Assembly (NCBI GenBank): GCA_025403435.1
Contig: CM046341.1
Span: 6,905,219-6,969,218 of the forward strand
From: Artocarpus heterophyllus
Taxonomy: Eukaryota > Streptophyta > Magnoliopsida > Rosales > Moraceae
DNA length: 64,000 nucleotides
Direction: 5' to 3'
Position 1 is the first letter of the stretch, and each line of letters begins with the position of its first letter. Positions 47,191-60,192 of this stretch are shown here, in pieces. The notes beneath the pieces are model-generated. The model made no database searches. It was not told the DNA's origin and saw nothing but the letters and a program-made list of their open reading frames with translations. Position numbers and translations under genes: made by a program.

Positions 47191-50100
47191 TGTCTCTCTG
47201 CAACTAGAGAGAGAAAGAGGAGTAAATGGGTTCGGTCAGTGTAAAAGCCTAGCCGAGAGTGGGCTAGTATTTGGTTGGGGTAAACGAAAAGAAAGGAGAA
47301 AGGGGTAATATTGTAATTATGGGGAATTGAGAGGGTTAGTAATTTTGTAATTTGAACGGGATTGAGACAGTTATACGCGTGGAAAGTGAATTTAGATCTG
47401 ACCTGTCGTTTTGGTTATTTCTAAGCGTCAGCAGGACTTGAAAGGGGTATGTAGTTTAGTGAAAAGACGATCGTACCCTTTAATTTATATTAATGTAACA
47501 GAAAATGGAAACGACGATGAATTGTTGTCGCTTCCACTTCTTTGATTATTCTGCCCATTTGGGTGAAAAATGGACCGATGCACTGGGGAATCGGAAAATT
47601 ATAAATTGAAATTACTGTTTTGTGTGTGGTGTAGAGATGAGTGCGTACACCGCGAAACAGAGGAGTTAATCAATAAAAGAGTGACGTGACACGTGAGAAC
47701 TTTTTATTTTATTTTATTTTATTGTTGCGATAATAGTACAGGCTGACGCTCCAGCAATCATCAAAGGACTGCTTTTGTCTTGCGAAACAGGTAGGTGTTT
47801 GAAAGGAGGTTAAAATTGTTTTTGTTGCATAGAATTTTATGTTACAGTGATTTTTTTATTATTATTATAATATATAAAAATTTTATATTATTTATAATTA
47901 AAAAATAATCTAAAGTACAACTATCAAACGCCTGTAAATCAAACAATCATCCATACGTTTTACCATCTCTTGGACATGCGTGGGCCTCTCAACATGTTGC
48001 ATTGGATCGGTTAAATGTGTTTTTTTACAATTTTTATGGTGATGATACAAAATTTTACTCCACCAGTTAAGCAATAGGTGTTTAGTTATTTTATTAACTT
48101 TTTAACAATGATCAGTAATTAGTAAATTTTTATCATAAATCAAATTATTAAAATCTTAATTCATTGAGAGCCATAATTTTTTACTTTTTTTAGATGACAC
48201 TGCCTCACATTTCCAAATTAAAGAGACTAAAGTTTGACCTCATTTTCTAAATGATAGTGGTAACAACCAAATTTAAGGAAAATAACACTAGAAATCTCAA
48301 CTTTCACCAAAACTTTTTAATATTAATTGTTGTGTCATGTGATTTGTTATTTCGTTATGGGTAAATGTTTAAAATTTCTCACATTAATTAGTACTAAAAA
48401 GTTATCTCTATTAATAATAACATATCAAAATGTTAAGACAATTTTACTTGAGAGCTCTAAAAATACTCGTGTAACTTTATTCTTCTTTTTCGAGGTATCA
48501 TATAATGTACTTGTCGCTTCACTTGTTACGAATGTTTCCTTTGGCGGCATAGAAACACTACAACAAGTAATTAAGTTGGTTCCCTTTGTACTTCAAGGTA
48601 TACAATGTGATAGACCGCAATTGATTTGATATTATCATATTATTTTGTTCACGTCCACAATAATTATCATGTATCATCAAGTTTCCCGTAAGAACAACTC
48701 CTCAACTATCAAGATTAGAAAAAGATAAATTATAAAAAAATACTGTAACAAAATGATTCGAACTGTGATTCGAGTAAAGAAAGTGCTCAAACCAAACACA
48801 CCCCTAGGATGTGGTACGAATTAATAACATCAAGATAAGCAGAATTATATATATATATATAAAGAATTATGTGGTAAAAGATCATGCCGGTTATTGTTTT
48901 TAACCATTAAAACATATAATTGATATATATATAAAGAAATTGTTTTTACTACATAATTATATATATATATAAGGAAAAGTTTTTAATGGTTATCGTGACC
49001 TTTTTTAATTATTGATAGTTACAAACAAAATTATAAAAAAATATGTATGTTTTATTTGTATTTAATGATGTAGCAATTTATTTAACTTCATGCAATAAGT
49101 TAAGCAGCCTAATAATCTTCCACATTAATTAATAGATTCTTCGGTTGCGTCCTTGAAGTGATTTTTCAATTTTGGGTTTTAGAAATTGATAAGATGGGTG
49201 TCAGATCTGTCTTCGGGGGTTTCCGTGAATATGTTTCTTTAAATTGATAATGCCATTGATAAGCGAATTTGATTGTTTATAAGTTTTTTTTTTTTTTTTC
49301 GGTTGACGAATTTGGGTTCTGAGTACTGCATTGTTGGGGTGTTTCGAGTGTATTTATTTAAGTTTTTAAATCACGGTTTGAATTATTTTGTTATAGTATT
49401 TTCTTATATAAAAATTTAAATTTTTATTTAAATATTATATTCAAATACTCGTGCCAAACGCACCTTTTATGTCTGCGATTAGCTCTTTTGCTTTTTCCCT
49501 CTTCGACTTATTGCACCTGGTTTGAAATTTTGATCTATGTTTTGGCTGTGTAGTTTGGCTCTAATATTATATTCAAATGATGCTCTCTCTTCTTTCAATC
49601 TTGGGATCGATATTCAATTACTTTTTAATTTTCATATTATCTCTTCAAGCTTTGGTTTATTTGAGCATTGTGGATTTGGAGATAGATCAACTGAGATATG
49701 GACTGCTATTAAGGGGGGCGATAGGGGTGGGCCAGATGAGGGAAGGGTTTTCTTGACGTTTCTGAATTGTTTTAGGGAACTAGTTTCAAATTAGTTTCAA
49801 TAATTTTTCTTTCTTTCGGTATCTTAGACAATTTCTTGGTCAAAATCAAGTGTTTATGAAAAGAAATTTAGATTTATGCATTGAACATATCTCATGGTAA
49901 TTATTTGATGAGATTAAAAATTAAAGTATAGTTCGTAAATAAACCTAAAATTTAAGGATATAAAAAGATAAATAACTCATCTTTAATTAAATTATACTTT
50001 TAATCAAACATGCATTAAAAAGTCATGTTAATAGGTAAACAAGCAAGTTACACATTTAAATCTAGTTAATGAGTTTTATAAGTTCAATGCTCACTAATTA

Positions 50101-50680
50101 TTATAATTTTTTAAATCAAATATTTTATTATTGTAATGTCTGATTTATATCACATGATTAAAGTAACAGTAACCATCGATAAAAATAAAAGTAACTGTTA
50201 AAACTACATCTATATATATTAATTAATAAAAACAGTCCAAAAGCCTAATTTACCAAAGCAATGCTCCACATAAGAAAAAGCCTAATTCTACAAATATAAA
50301 TTAGTGTCTCAAAAAAAAAAAAAAAAAAGAGTCTCGCTTCTAACTGTAGGGTTGTTGTCTGAGGCAAGAATAAAGCGTTTTTCTTTTGGGATTCTCGAAG
50401 TGGTCCGCATTTTTGTTTCTTTAGCTTTCGCTTTTGCTTTATGATTGTCTACGGACTAAATCAAGTCGTTTCTTGCTGCCAACTTTAGCCTTTGCTTGAT
50501 TGTTTAAATAGTACTCTTTAATTCGACATTCATCACCTTTCTGGTTCACAAGTGGTCCTACGTCGAAGTTCAAACATATGATGCCCTATCCTACAAAAAA
50601 GTTAATTAATTGATAGATAGTAGTCATAATATATAAAGACCAGCGGTATAGCTCGGGAAGTCATTATTTCTTTCATGTAT
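47191..50680. other. Intergenic DNA 5' of the LRR kinase gene
   Basis: The first few hundred bases would hold the minus-strand promoter; I cannot place a TATA box with confidence. Further along are AT-rich repeats, including a TATAATATATAAAAATTTTATA segment near 47868 shared with 43230-43310, and TA runs near 48847 and 48957. A plus-strand frame at 49537-49794 shows no family likeness. No gene is supported. Confidence 0.4.
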
Positions 50681-50689
50681 GCAACATTA

Positions 50690-51225
50690 ATGGTAATATT
50701 TAGGTATATTATTTAGATTATTTAACACTGTTATCCTTAAATTTGTAGTATATTTACAATTTGCTCTCGATCTTTAATTTGGCCAGTTACTCCTAAACTT
50801 ATGAATTTGTAGCAAATTACACTCTGTTGATAATGATTTTAGTTTTTTAACTGAAATTAACAGGTAATTTACACATAAATTATTGATTATTAATATGAAT
50901 TGTCATTTTTATATATTTAGATTAAAATTAATTGTGGTTAATTTTTTTTTATTAAGTTTTCATAACAATAGAAAATTTTGAATGACTTTGCTTTTAATAT
51001 AACTTTGGGTTCACATGTACATGAAAAACCTTTTTAAACTCTTAATTAATGATCCATGTGAAATTCACATGTCAATTTTAGTCAAAAACTTAAAATTTTT
51101 ATGAATAGGGGGTGATTTGCAACAAATTTAAAAGCTCATGAGACAACTTGCTAAAACTAAAAGTTCATGAGCAAATTATAAATGTGCGACAAGTCCAGAT
51201 GGTAACAATACCAAATACCCTATTT
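50690..51225. mobile_element. Foldback repeat element (about 0.5 kb)
   Basis: Left-arm phrases (TTTACAATTTGCTC at about 50754, TTGTAGCAAATTACACTC at about 50806) reappear inverted in the right arm (GAGCAAATTATAAATG at about 51170, GGTGATTTGCAACAAATTT at about 51111). Outer segments near 50695 and 51205 also pair loosely. This suggests a foldback or MULE-like non-autonomous element. Ends and target duplication were not resolved. Confidence 0.45.
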
Positions 51226-51399
51226 CTTAAGATGAAAATGTAACACGGGGTCCCCTAAAAAAAAGTAACATGGGGTGCCTTGTTTTCTTTCAGATTTTTT
51301 TACATTAAAAAGACGTATAAAAAAATATATGACATATTTCGTTTCATAGTCCAATCCCTTGAATATTCTCTTTTTTGAAATTAGTCATTGTGATTGATT

Positions 51400-51895
51400 T
51401 ACACCCTGTTTGTTTGATTGGTATAGTCTAGTTTGGCTCAGTTTGAACTACCATCATAATTTGAATTGGTGTTAGGTAAAGCATTTAATTCGAACTAAAC
51501 TGATAGTTCAAACTAGGCTAAAGTGCCAACTTAGATTTCAAACTTCCTTTCCATTTCAACATTTCGAACTAACATTCAATAGTGATTTCATTCCCTTATG
51601 TTTGTATTTATAATTTAATACTATTATTTCATATTATTTTTAATTAAATAACTTTTTTTTACATATTTCATATATATTCTTTAATAAAATATTTTTTTAT
51701 ACTTCAAACTAAAGTTTTCAATACTCATCTAAACACAAATTCAGATTGGTTGTCCTGTTCAAATCAATACTTTATACGTATTTAAGCGCTAGTTTAGATT
51801 ACTGTTCAAACTATACAATCCGGATTTTTCTATTCAAACCATAAAAATTTAAACTAACATAATTCAAACAAATGAATCAAATGAGGCATCAGTCT
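51400..51895. repeat. Possible hAT-like MITE
   Basis: CCTGTTTGTTTGATTGG near the left and AATCAAATGAGGC near the right are partly inverted. Short AGTTTGAACT/AGTTCAAACT motifs recur inside in both orientations. It has no coding capacity. The borders are approximate and no target duplication was confirmed. Confidence 0.3.
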
Positions 51896-52019
51896 CATCA
51901 TGTCCTGGTTTTGAAATTTTGAATGGAAAACATAGGAATGAATTGCAAATAATACAGTTGGATAATTCCTTTGAAGGATGTTGTTGCCATTGTTTGATAG
52001 ATCAAAAGTGAGTATTAAC

Positions 52020-53000
52020 CAAAATTGAGTTATAATGAGGTATTTTATCTTGGCAAGTTTGTGAAAATTTTGTTGGGGACATCAAAGATGAAAAGTTTGG
52101 CGAAATTTTGAAAATTTTAAGTACCAAAATATCTTTTCAATGTAATATCAATTTCAACAAAATATCAGCGAAAAATTACAAAATATCGATAAATATCAAT
52201 AAAAATATCAATATCGAAAAATCTATAATGTATTTTGTATAAAATTTTGGTACATATCGTGAAAATTTTGATCAAATTTTAGAAATGCCAGAAAATACAA
52301 AGTTTAATAGATTTTTTCCCTTTAAATACTCTAACATTAGTTTACACTTCAATGAATAAATATTTGCCCTATACACGTTAGGAATGCTAACATGGGATGA
52401 GGATAATATCTCCATCAGTTTACAACCAATGAATTTAGGATTTAATTATACGAGTTCCTCCAACAAGGCTCCTTATATTTACTGTCCATATATTAAGAAC
52501 TTTGGAAACTATAATGATTATGGAATTTTTAATTATCCTCATCCAAGCATACAACCAGCATCTCAAGCAACCCATTGAGAGAATTCACAGTTTTCTATTA
52601 ATGGAAATACAGTAGGGAAGAAGTCAATAAACCTACATGTGGTATGTTCATGACTATTTAGCACTACTCAAATAACATGTCATAACACCAATATTATTTG
52701 AATTAAGATAGAATCCTAATTATATTTGGGCCTCATAGAAATTTTTTTTGGCATTGACAAATCTAATGTGTATAGAGTTTATTATATAAATCTTGTTTAT
52801 TTATGATGCTTTTTAATGTTTAGTGTATCTTAAAGTATTGGAGATATATTTAATATAAAATTTCTATAGTTTTTATAAGTTTTGTCAAAATTTCACTGAT
52901 ATTGATTTTTTCTTGAAATTTTTGTAAAATTGAAGTACTAATATTTTTTTCGATACCAGTATTTCTATCTTGTGGAATATATATAATGAAAGTGATAAGA
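52020..53000. repeat. Repeat with TATCGATA-type motif clusters and a short open frame
   Basis: Around 52150-52230 there are dense AATATC(G)AT/AAAATATCAATATCG phrases, and related inverted ones near 52890-52975 (CACTGATATTGATTTTTTC, TTTCGATACCAGTATTTC). This suggests an element with imperfect terminal inversions. A 64-codon frame (52384-52578) is rich in Asn, Tyr and Ser and recalls the low-complexity C-terminal tails of plant hAT-type transposases, but I cannot confirm this. Confidence 0.35.
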
Positions 53001-53042
53001 TTCTAGGGAATAGTAGAATAGAATCATCATATCTAATCGAAT

Positions 53043-53278
53043 AATCAGTCGACAGTCCACTTGACAAAAAATTCGGTGTGTCATGCGAGGACCAAACATG
53101 CTGAGGTGTACTACCATTTCAATAGAGAAAAAGTGTTACAAGAAGAGATAGAGATGCACCATATCAAGATAGATGATCAAGTTGCTAACTTATTTATTAG
53201 ACTACACCTTGGAAAGTTTGCAAAAAATTCGAAATCAAATTAACATGTAAAGTCAGAAAAGATTGGAAACCGGTGTTG
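53043..53278 (+). pseudogene. Ty1/copia Pol tail (RNase H end), fragment
   Basis: The frame from about 53061 reads HARTKHAEVYYHFNREKV and then EIEMHHIKIDDQVANLF, the well-known end of copia RNase H ('RTKHIE..YHF.RE.V'). It ends with TAA at 53241-53243 and is followed by a TTGAGGGGAAG polypurine tract and an LTR start. Everything 5' of this is missing, so the element is truncated. Confidence 0.8.
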
Positions 53279-53288
53279 AGGGGAAGTG

Positions 53289-53985
53289 TTAAAATCAACA
53301 CTGGCCTAATAGGCCCAATGCCTATTGTCTTTTTTATAGAAAATTCGCACCAAAATAGCACAGTTTTAATTCTCAATATAAGCAAGTAGTACAATTTTAA
53401 AAATATTAAAGTAAATAGCATTTTTAGAATCTTGTACTTTTCTTAAATGCTTAACTTTTCAATTTTATGTCTTTCTTTTCCTTCTTTTTCATTTTTATTT
53501 TTTATTATCTCGTTACTGTTTCGTGTTTCTTTTCACATCATTTTATGCAAAAATAAAATTTATTTTAATCCAAATGGGCTATTTACTAAACACTATTATA
53601 TTTTAATCTATTTATTTTTATTTCTAATTAATAATGGGCAATTCTCTTCTTCACCCTTTTTTTTTATACACTCCCACTTTTTTTTTTACTATAGAAAGCT
53701 TATTTAATGAGCTTCTGTTTCTTGCATACAGCGCAAAGAAGCTTCGTGGAAGCTGTTGTAGTGGCGTTGATTTCCTCCACGCGTGTGCAAACGAAGGACT
53801 TCAAATGGCTATAAAAATAGTGTTCCTTAAGCACTCAATGCAGGGCAAAGCAAACAAATAAATAGAAAGTGTTACCAGAGTATTATAGTAGTTTTTTTTT
53901 TTTTTTTTCATTTTGTAGTGGAAAAGGTGTTCCAGATTATAGTTTACTTCTTTTCTTATGTGTTTTTGTTTATTAACTAGCTATC
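53289..53985 (+). repeat. LTR of truncated copia element
   Basis: It starts TGTTAAAATCAACACTGG directly after the polypurine tract. A TATA box (GCTATAAAAATAG, about 53808) fits the LTR promoter. The right end is not clear; no TTAACA or AACA terminus was found before the poly(T) region at 53990, so the LTR may be truncated by the next insertion. Confidence 0.5.
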
Positions 53986-53989
53986 ATAA

Positions 53990-54640
53990 GGATTTTTTTT
54001 TTTTTTTTTATGAGTAAGGCCTACAATCGGAGAGAGAGATTTTATTAAAACGAGAAGATAACGGTCAAGGTACAACCAAATGTGCAAGGACAAAAAATCA
54101 GGTATACAAGTAGACAAAAAGACCTGAGAGTCTATGCACATATTTACGGAGTTAAACAAAACTTTAACCCTTGATGGAGCTAAGCTCCTACAAACTGTGA
54201 TCCCAACGACTACAGAAAAGAACAATACCTTGATCCATTTTTGACTCATGACACCACCCGACAACCCAAAAGGCATGGGGAACCAAGCCTCTAGTCCAAA
54301 CCAAACTTGCAAACATAACACTGATACAACAAACATGACCTAGAAGGCTAGTGGGGAAACCACTGCCCTTATTACACTAAAGACGGAGCACAAAAACAAC
54401 ATAGAACAAGAAACCGGAACGCAGCCTTTGTCGTGATCTACATATCTAAGGTCCCTCAATGCCAGCCACCTAAAGCAACCTAACTCCAACCACCTGTCCA
54501 TCAGGGAGCTCCCATGGCTTCTCCTTAATCATTCCCATAGCCAGACATAATCCACCTTAACCCGCTCTCAACCTGCGGCTCGAACCCCACCCCAGCCACG
54601 GGTGGGCCCCTTAAAACGAAGGTCGGCCAAATCCACCTAG
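53990..54640 (-). mobile_element. Probable 3' end of a poly(A) retrotransposon (LINE-like or processed)
   Basis: On the minus strand the sequence ends TTTTAATAAAATCTCTC ... CTTACTCAT followed by a poly(A) run (T-run at about 53993-54010 on plus). AATAAA shortly before a poly(A) tail is typical of plant LINEs and retrocopies. A 119-codon minus frame (54336-53977) has no reverse-transcriptase motif, so only a 3' segment would be present. I did not find the flanking target duplication. Confidence 0.4.
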
Positions 54641-54650
54641 CCCATAGCGT

Positions 54651-56260
54651 GTAACGCCCTTGAATTTTTCGAATAGAATTAGTTATGTTAAGTTTAATTA
54701 TTAAGTGTGCCATTATAATTTTTGTTGTTAATTTTAGTCATTTGAAGATTTTATTGCATTTGTTATATTTAAAATTTGATTTTTGGTTTTAGAATACCAA
54801 ATGACATTTTTTATCCCACATTTTGCCCATATTTATGAAAACGCCCTTGGGCCTTTATTTCTTTTTTTCTTTTCTCTCTTTCTTTTCATTTTTCACGCTC
54901 TCTCTTCTTTCTTCCTCTCTCGTTCAGCTCTTTCTCTCTCTTTCTTGCTGTGACACCCATTATTTTCTTGACAGGTAATATGGTAATTAAATTAATTATT
55001 AGTATGCCAACTAAAATTTATTTCATCTAAAATCTATTTCATCCTATTTATTTATACCTATTTCAAAATTTTCTAAAATTTTTCTATATCTATTTAGTAA
55101 ATTTACCGAAACGCTCTTGGAACATCAAATTAATTACTAAAATACCATTTGGCATTATATGAACTAAAGTCTCCGAAGGAGACATAATGCACTTAATACT
55201 TCACCTACTTGTTGTAACACCCGCCTATTTTATATAACGGACCACGTTAAGTTAGTAACGTTGATAAGAAATTTTATTAATAAATTACGTTATATGATAT
55301 GATATGTGATGTGCATGTTACTAACTTTTTATGTCAAGTTTGTGACAGGTGACGACCGCATGGGATCGTTGTGCTCTAGTGTTCATGTGAAATTTTGAAT
55401 ATATGTTTATTATGATGCAATAATGTATGAATATTTTATTGTATGACATTTAAGGACAGTTCGGCAGGCCGAACTTTCAAGATCGGCAGGCCGAACTTGT
55501 GGAACCGGTAGGCCGAAGGGGAAATCGGCAGGCCGAACACGGTTGACGAACGGTCAGCAGAAATCTCTCCCAATTTATGGCTGAGACAATTATGTTAATT
55601 GGGTGATTTAATTGTGATTAATTGGCACAATAATCGAAGGATTTTATCAGTTAAGGAAATAAGGGGTTTGACTTAGTATTGATTTGTGTCAATTTAAATG
55701 GTTTCCCATTTTAAGAGGGCAAAATATGGTAAGATGTGATGATTTGTTTAATTTCCTTTTTTTCTCTCCTTCCTCCACGCCTCATGCCCCTCTTAACAGT
55801 CAGAAATTTCTGACTTAATCAAGAGTAATGACTCTTCATTATACACATTACGTTAGAAAAATTTTAACGCTCTTTCCTCAGATAATTTCTCTCTCGATTC
55901 TGAGACGTTCTCTCATTTTTTTTCTCTTCCTCTTCTTTTCTCGACGAGTGCTTTTCTCTCTCTCTTTCAAAAAATTTTCTGAGTATATTGAAAGAAAAGT
56001 CATTTTTCGTTGATTGAAATCAAGGGGTTTTGAGAAGAAAGTCTTCTAAGGTAAGGACTCATGTATTTGTAAATTTAAAAAGATATTCTCCTCCTCAAAT
56101 TCGTCTACAATATCCTCTCTAGGTATTGTATTTTGTTTTGTGTTTTTATTATGATGCTCATGAGTGTTATGTGTGATGTTTCTTCACGTTTCATGCCATT
56201 TCTGTGTTTTTAATGAAATATGATATTTCTATCTTCTATCTTCAGTAATATTTCTATCTT
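54651..56260 (+). repeat. Stack of LTR starts (three TGTRACRCCC termini)
   Basis: LTR-type starts occur at 54651 (TGTAACGCCC), 54949 (TGTGACACCC) and 55213 (TGTAACACCC), each after an interruption of the preceding sequence. The third carries a GC-rich palindrome cluster (55459-55545) and TC-rich leader DNA (55750-55970). No coding region is linked. I read this as truncated or nested LTRs of related families. Confidence 0.45.
55459..55545. repeat. GC-rich palindrome cluster in LTR
   Basis: Four copies of a TCGGCAGGCCGAA-type motif lie within 90 bases (for example GTTCGGCAGGCCGAAC, a near palindrome). The motif is the reverse complement of that in the copia LTR at 1529-1616, though the LTRs are otherwise unlike. 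Confidence 0.65.
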
Positions 56261-56261
56261 C

Positions 56262-59200
56262 TACTCTTCTACTCTTCACATTGCCTCGATGCACTATTTC
56301 TCTAATCAAATGATACTTTCACTCTATATTCTTTCCTCTTTTGTGGCTTCCGGGTTCTCTTGAATTTGCCACTGCACCACTGTCATCATAATACAATGTG
56401 AGTGGTTTATCCATGCTTGGAACGACTTCTAGATCACTTAAGAACTTACGAAGCCAAACAGCTTGTTTAGCTGCTTCACAAGTAACCCCATATTCAGCTT
56501 CCATAGTCGAATCGGCAATACATGATTATTTAATGTTTCTCCAAACTATGGTTCCAACACTCAAAGTAAACACTGATCCAGATGTAGATTTACGTGTGTC
56601 TTTGTTTGATTGAAAATCAGAATTAGTGTATCCAGTAGGAATCAAATTCTCACCAGAATATACTAGCATATAGTTTCTCTTTCTCCTAAGATATTTGAGA
56701 ATGTGTTTAATCGCCACCCAATGATCTAATCCTGGGTTACCCACTGCATAGCCAATGTCAGGTCTTGTATACAACATGGCATACATTAGACTTCCCACTG
56801 TAGATGCATCGGGTACCCGTCTCATGTTTTCTTCCTCTTGAGGTGTCTTAGGACATCGCTCATTTGAAAGATAAACTCCATGACGTGTACATAGATTACC
56901 TTCCTTGGAGTTTTGCATCAAAAATCTAATAAGCACCTTATTGATGTACAATGTCTGAGATAGTGCGAACAGTAAGTTCTTGTGATCTTTTATGAGTTGG
57001 ATTCCAAGAACATAACTTGCCTCTCCTAAATCTTTCATTTGGGATTGATTGACGAGCCATTTCTTTACATTAGATAACATACCTACACCATTCCCAAAAA
57101 GTAGGATATCATCTATATAAAGAACTAAGAAGACCACCTTTTTATCTTTGATGTACTTGTATACACAAGGTTCATCAATATTTTGATTGAAACCAGAAGA
57201 CTTGATTGCCTCATCAAAGCTCAAGTTCCAAGATCTTGAAGCTTGCTTAAGTCTATGGATGAACTTTTGCAACTTGCAAACTTTTTACTCTTGACAGTTG
57301 ACTACAAGCCCTTCTGGTTGCACCATATAGATGCTTTCCTCAAGATAGCCATTCATAAAGGCAGTATTGACATCTATTTTCCATATTTCATAATCAACAC
57401 ATGCAGCAAGGGATAAAAAAATCCGAATGGATTTAAGCATCGCTATGGATGAGAAAGTTTCTTCATAGTCAACTCCCTTTTTTTAGGTATATCCCTTTGC
57501 CACAAGCCTAGCTTTGAAAGTCTCAAGTTTCCCGCCCACTCCTCTTTGCTTCTTGTAGATCCATTTACACCCTATGGGTTTTATCCCTTAGGTAGATCTA
57601 TAAGTTCCTAGACTGAATTGGACTGCATGGACTCCATTTCAAGGTTCATAGCCTCCAGCCATTTCTCCTTCTCAAAATCTTCCATTGTATGACAGTATGT
57701 CAATGGATCATCCTCACCATTATCAGAGATAGCAATATGTGCTTCTCCAATTTGCCTATAGCGAGCAGGTGGTCTCACAACCCTCCCACTATGTCGAGGT
57801 GGTATGATATTCTGATCTGGAGATGTGGTCTCTTCATTTTGTCTTTCGACAATGGTTTTCGGTTGTCGGTTGTGGTCTGATCTGATCAGAAAGTAACTCT
57901 TCAAGTACAACTTTGCTACGAGATTTATAGTTTGTCATATAATCATTCTCAAGAAAAGTGGCATTTGTCAATACAAATACCTTCTTTTCTTGTGGACTAT
58001 AAAACAAACCTCCCCTTGTTTCCTTTGGATATCCTACAAACATGCATACTTTAGAACGTGGTATTAGCTTCCTGGTCTTTCCTTTCAGCACATATGCCGG
58101 ACATCCCCATATACGGATATGTCGCATATTAGGTTTACGACCATTCCATAACTCTAAGGGTGTTTTTGGAACAGACGTAGATGGAACCATGTTTAGAAGA
58201 TATACTGTCGTTTGTAGCGCATATCCCCAAAATGAAGTGGGTAATGATGAGTAGCTAAGCATAGATCTCACCATATCAAACAATGTCTGATTTCTTCTCT
58301 CTGCAACACCATTCTATTGTGGTGTTCCAGGTGCGACGAGTTGTGATTGAATATCATGTTCTATCAAATAGTCCTTTAACTCAATATCAAGGTATTCCCC
58401 TCCCCGATCAGATCGAAGAGTCTTTACCATCTTTTCTAATTGCTTTTTAGCTTCTACTTAGAATTCTTTGAACTTTCCAAAAGTCTTAGATTTCCTTTGC
58501 ATTAGTTACATGTATCCATACCTCGAATAATCGTCAATAAATGTAATGAAATATTCGTAACCACCACGTGCTTGTACATTCAATGGACCACAGACGTCCG
58601 AATGTATTAGCTCAAGTGGTTCCTTGGCCCTTTTGCCTTTTGTAGAGAAAGCCTTTTAGTCATTTTACCTTCAAGGCAAGAATCACAAACCAGTAAAGAA
58701 CTAAGTTTTAGTTCTCTTAAAGGACCATCATTTACTAGTCTATTAATTCTTTCAAGGTTAACATGACCTAATCTAAGGTGCCATAGGTATGTTCAAAACC
58801 TTTTGCTTCTTGGGTTTTGGTTGTTCAATGTTGAACATTTCGATATTGAGCAGTGATTTTTCGTTAGGCCTCAAGATATAAAGCGCATTTTCCAGCTATG
58901 TAGAACAAATATCCAAACCATTTCTAGAAATATTAACATAATTATTATTAAAAGAAACATTAAACATTTGTTTAAACAACCTGGAAACAGAAATAAAATT
59001 TCTACAAAAACTGGGAATGTAATAAACATTGTCCAAAATTAAAAACTTATTGTAAAATAAAGTTTAACGACTTCTACTGCTCTTGCTGAAGTAACCTTTC
59101 CCATTCTCACTCTCATCGTTTGCTCCTTGTCGGCAAGCTCTCTTGAAAAACTAAGCATCTGTAAAGAAGAACAAACATGGTTAGTTGCTCCTGAATCAAT

Positions 59201-60112
59201 TATCTAGGGTGAAGTATCATCTTCAACTAAACAAGCTTCTGAAACGAGAAAATTTGATTTACCATTGTTCTTCTGTTCTTTGAGCTCCTGAAGATACTTC
59301 TTGTAGTTTCTCTTCCAGTGCCTAACTACGCCGTAGTAGAAACATTTTCCTTTGGGCTTATTTTGCTTTGAGCTCCTTTTATTGTTGCTTTTGTTCTTCT
59401 TAGGTTGCTCTCCATTCTTCGACTTACCACTTCCTTCAGTTCTCTTCCTCTTCTTGTTCTTTCAAACAGAAGAGGAGGGTTGAGCTTCTGTAACATTTGC
59501 CTATGCTTCTTTAGTCTTTTCTTTTGAAATAGACTCAATGGTTTGTAGCTCATTAAGCAAATCAGTCATGTTATATTTCATCTTGTTCATGAAATAGTTG
59601 CTTTTGAACTGAAGGAACATAAGGGAGAGGGTTTCTAAAATCATCCCCACCTGAGTGGCTTCATCTATCACTACCTCATTTACCTCGGCCTCATGGAGAT
59701 AGTTAACCATGTTGAGAACATGTTCTCTGACCGAGAACCCTGCCTTTATTTTGGCATCATTACAGTCTTAACAGCTTCATGGCGTGCCTTTTTAGAGGGT
59801 TTGCCAAGTATGTCTTGTAGAGACTGGATTATCTCATAAGAGGTCTCCATGCTTTCATGCTTCATTTTAAGCACATCAGACATGCCAACCAAAAGAAAAC
59901 AACAGGCCTTGTTGTTTGCCTCGATCCAATGATCATATGCTTCTCGTACATTACGAGAGGCATTGGCAACAGGTGGAGGAGGACATTCCTCCGTTAGGAC
60001 GAACTTGTAATTTTTGCAAATTAGCACCAGATTCATATTACTCTTCCGCTTGACAAAATTATCTCCAATTAATTTTTCATTTGAGAGAATAACGATGATT
60101 GGATTATACATT
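56262..60112 (-). pseudogene. Decayed Ty1/copia gag-pol polyprotein, 3' truncated
   Basis: On the minus strand the domains follow in copia order. Gag lies from about 60112 (YKFVLTEECPPPP), with a frameshift near 59745. A CCHC-type knuckle near 59340 reads CFYYG..HWKRNY, two cysteines replaced by tyrosine. The protease site IDSGATNHVCSS (near 59200) follows a TAG where Trp is usual. Integrase has FIDDYSRYGY, LRSDRGGEY and [11 protein letters not shown]. Reverse transcriptase has DVNTAFMNG and YIDDILL. RNase H (EAEYGVTCEAAKQAVWL) ends near 56262 before the Pol C-terminus. More stops break the frame. No LTR flanks either side. The changes are mostly G-to-A on the coding strand, as expected from deamination of methylated cytosine in a silenced element. 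It cannot transpose on its own. Confidence 0.88.
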
Positions 60113-60192
60113 GTTGCTGTAATAAATAAATAAAATAACATAAATTAAATGGTTGCATAAGCATCATAAATATATGTTTGGAATAGTAAACG

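Noticed and set aside
49537..49794. 85-codon frame as a small gene
   Set aside because: No family likeness, no promoter or splice context, and AT-rich repeat surroundings.
54575..54605. tRNA-like B box (GGTTCGAGCC on minus) suggesting a tRNA or SINE head
   Set aside because: No matching A box at the right distance and no cloverleaf could be formed.
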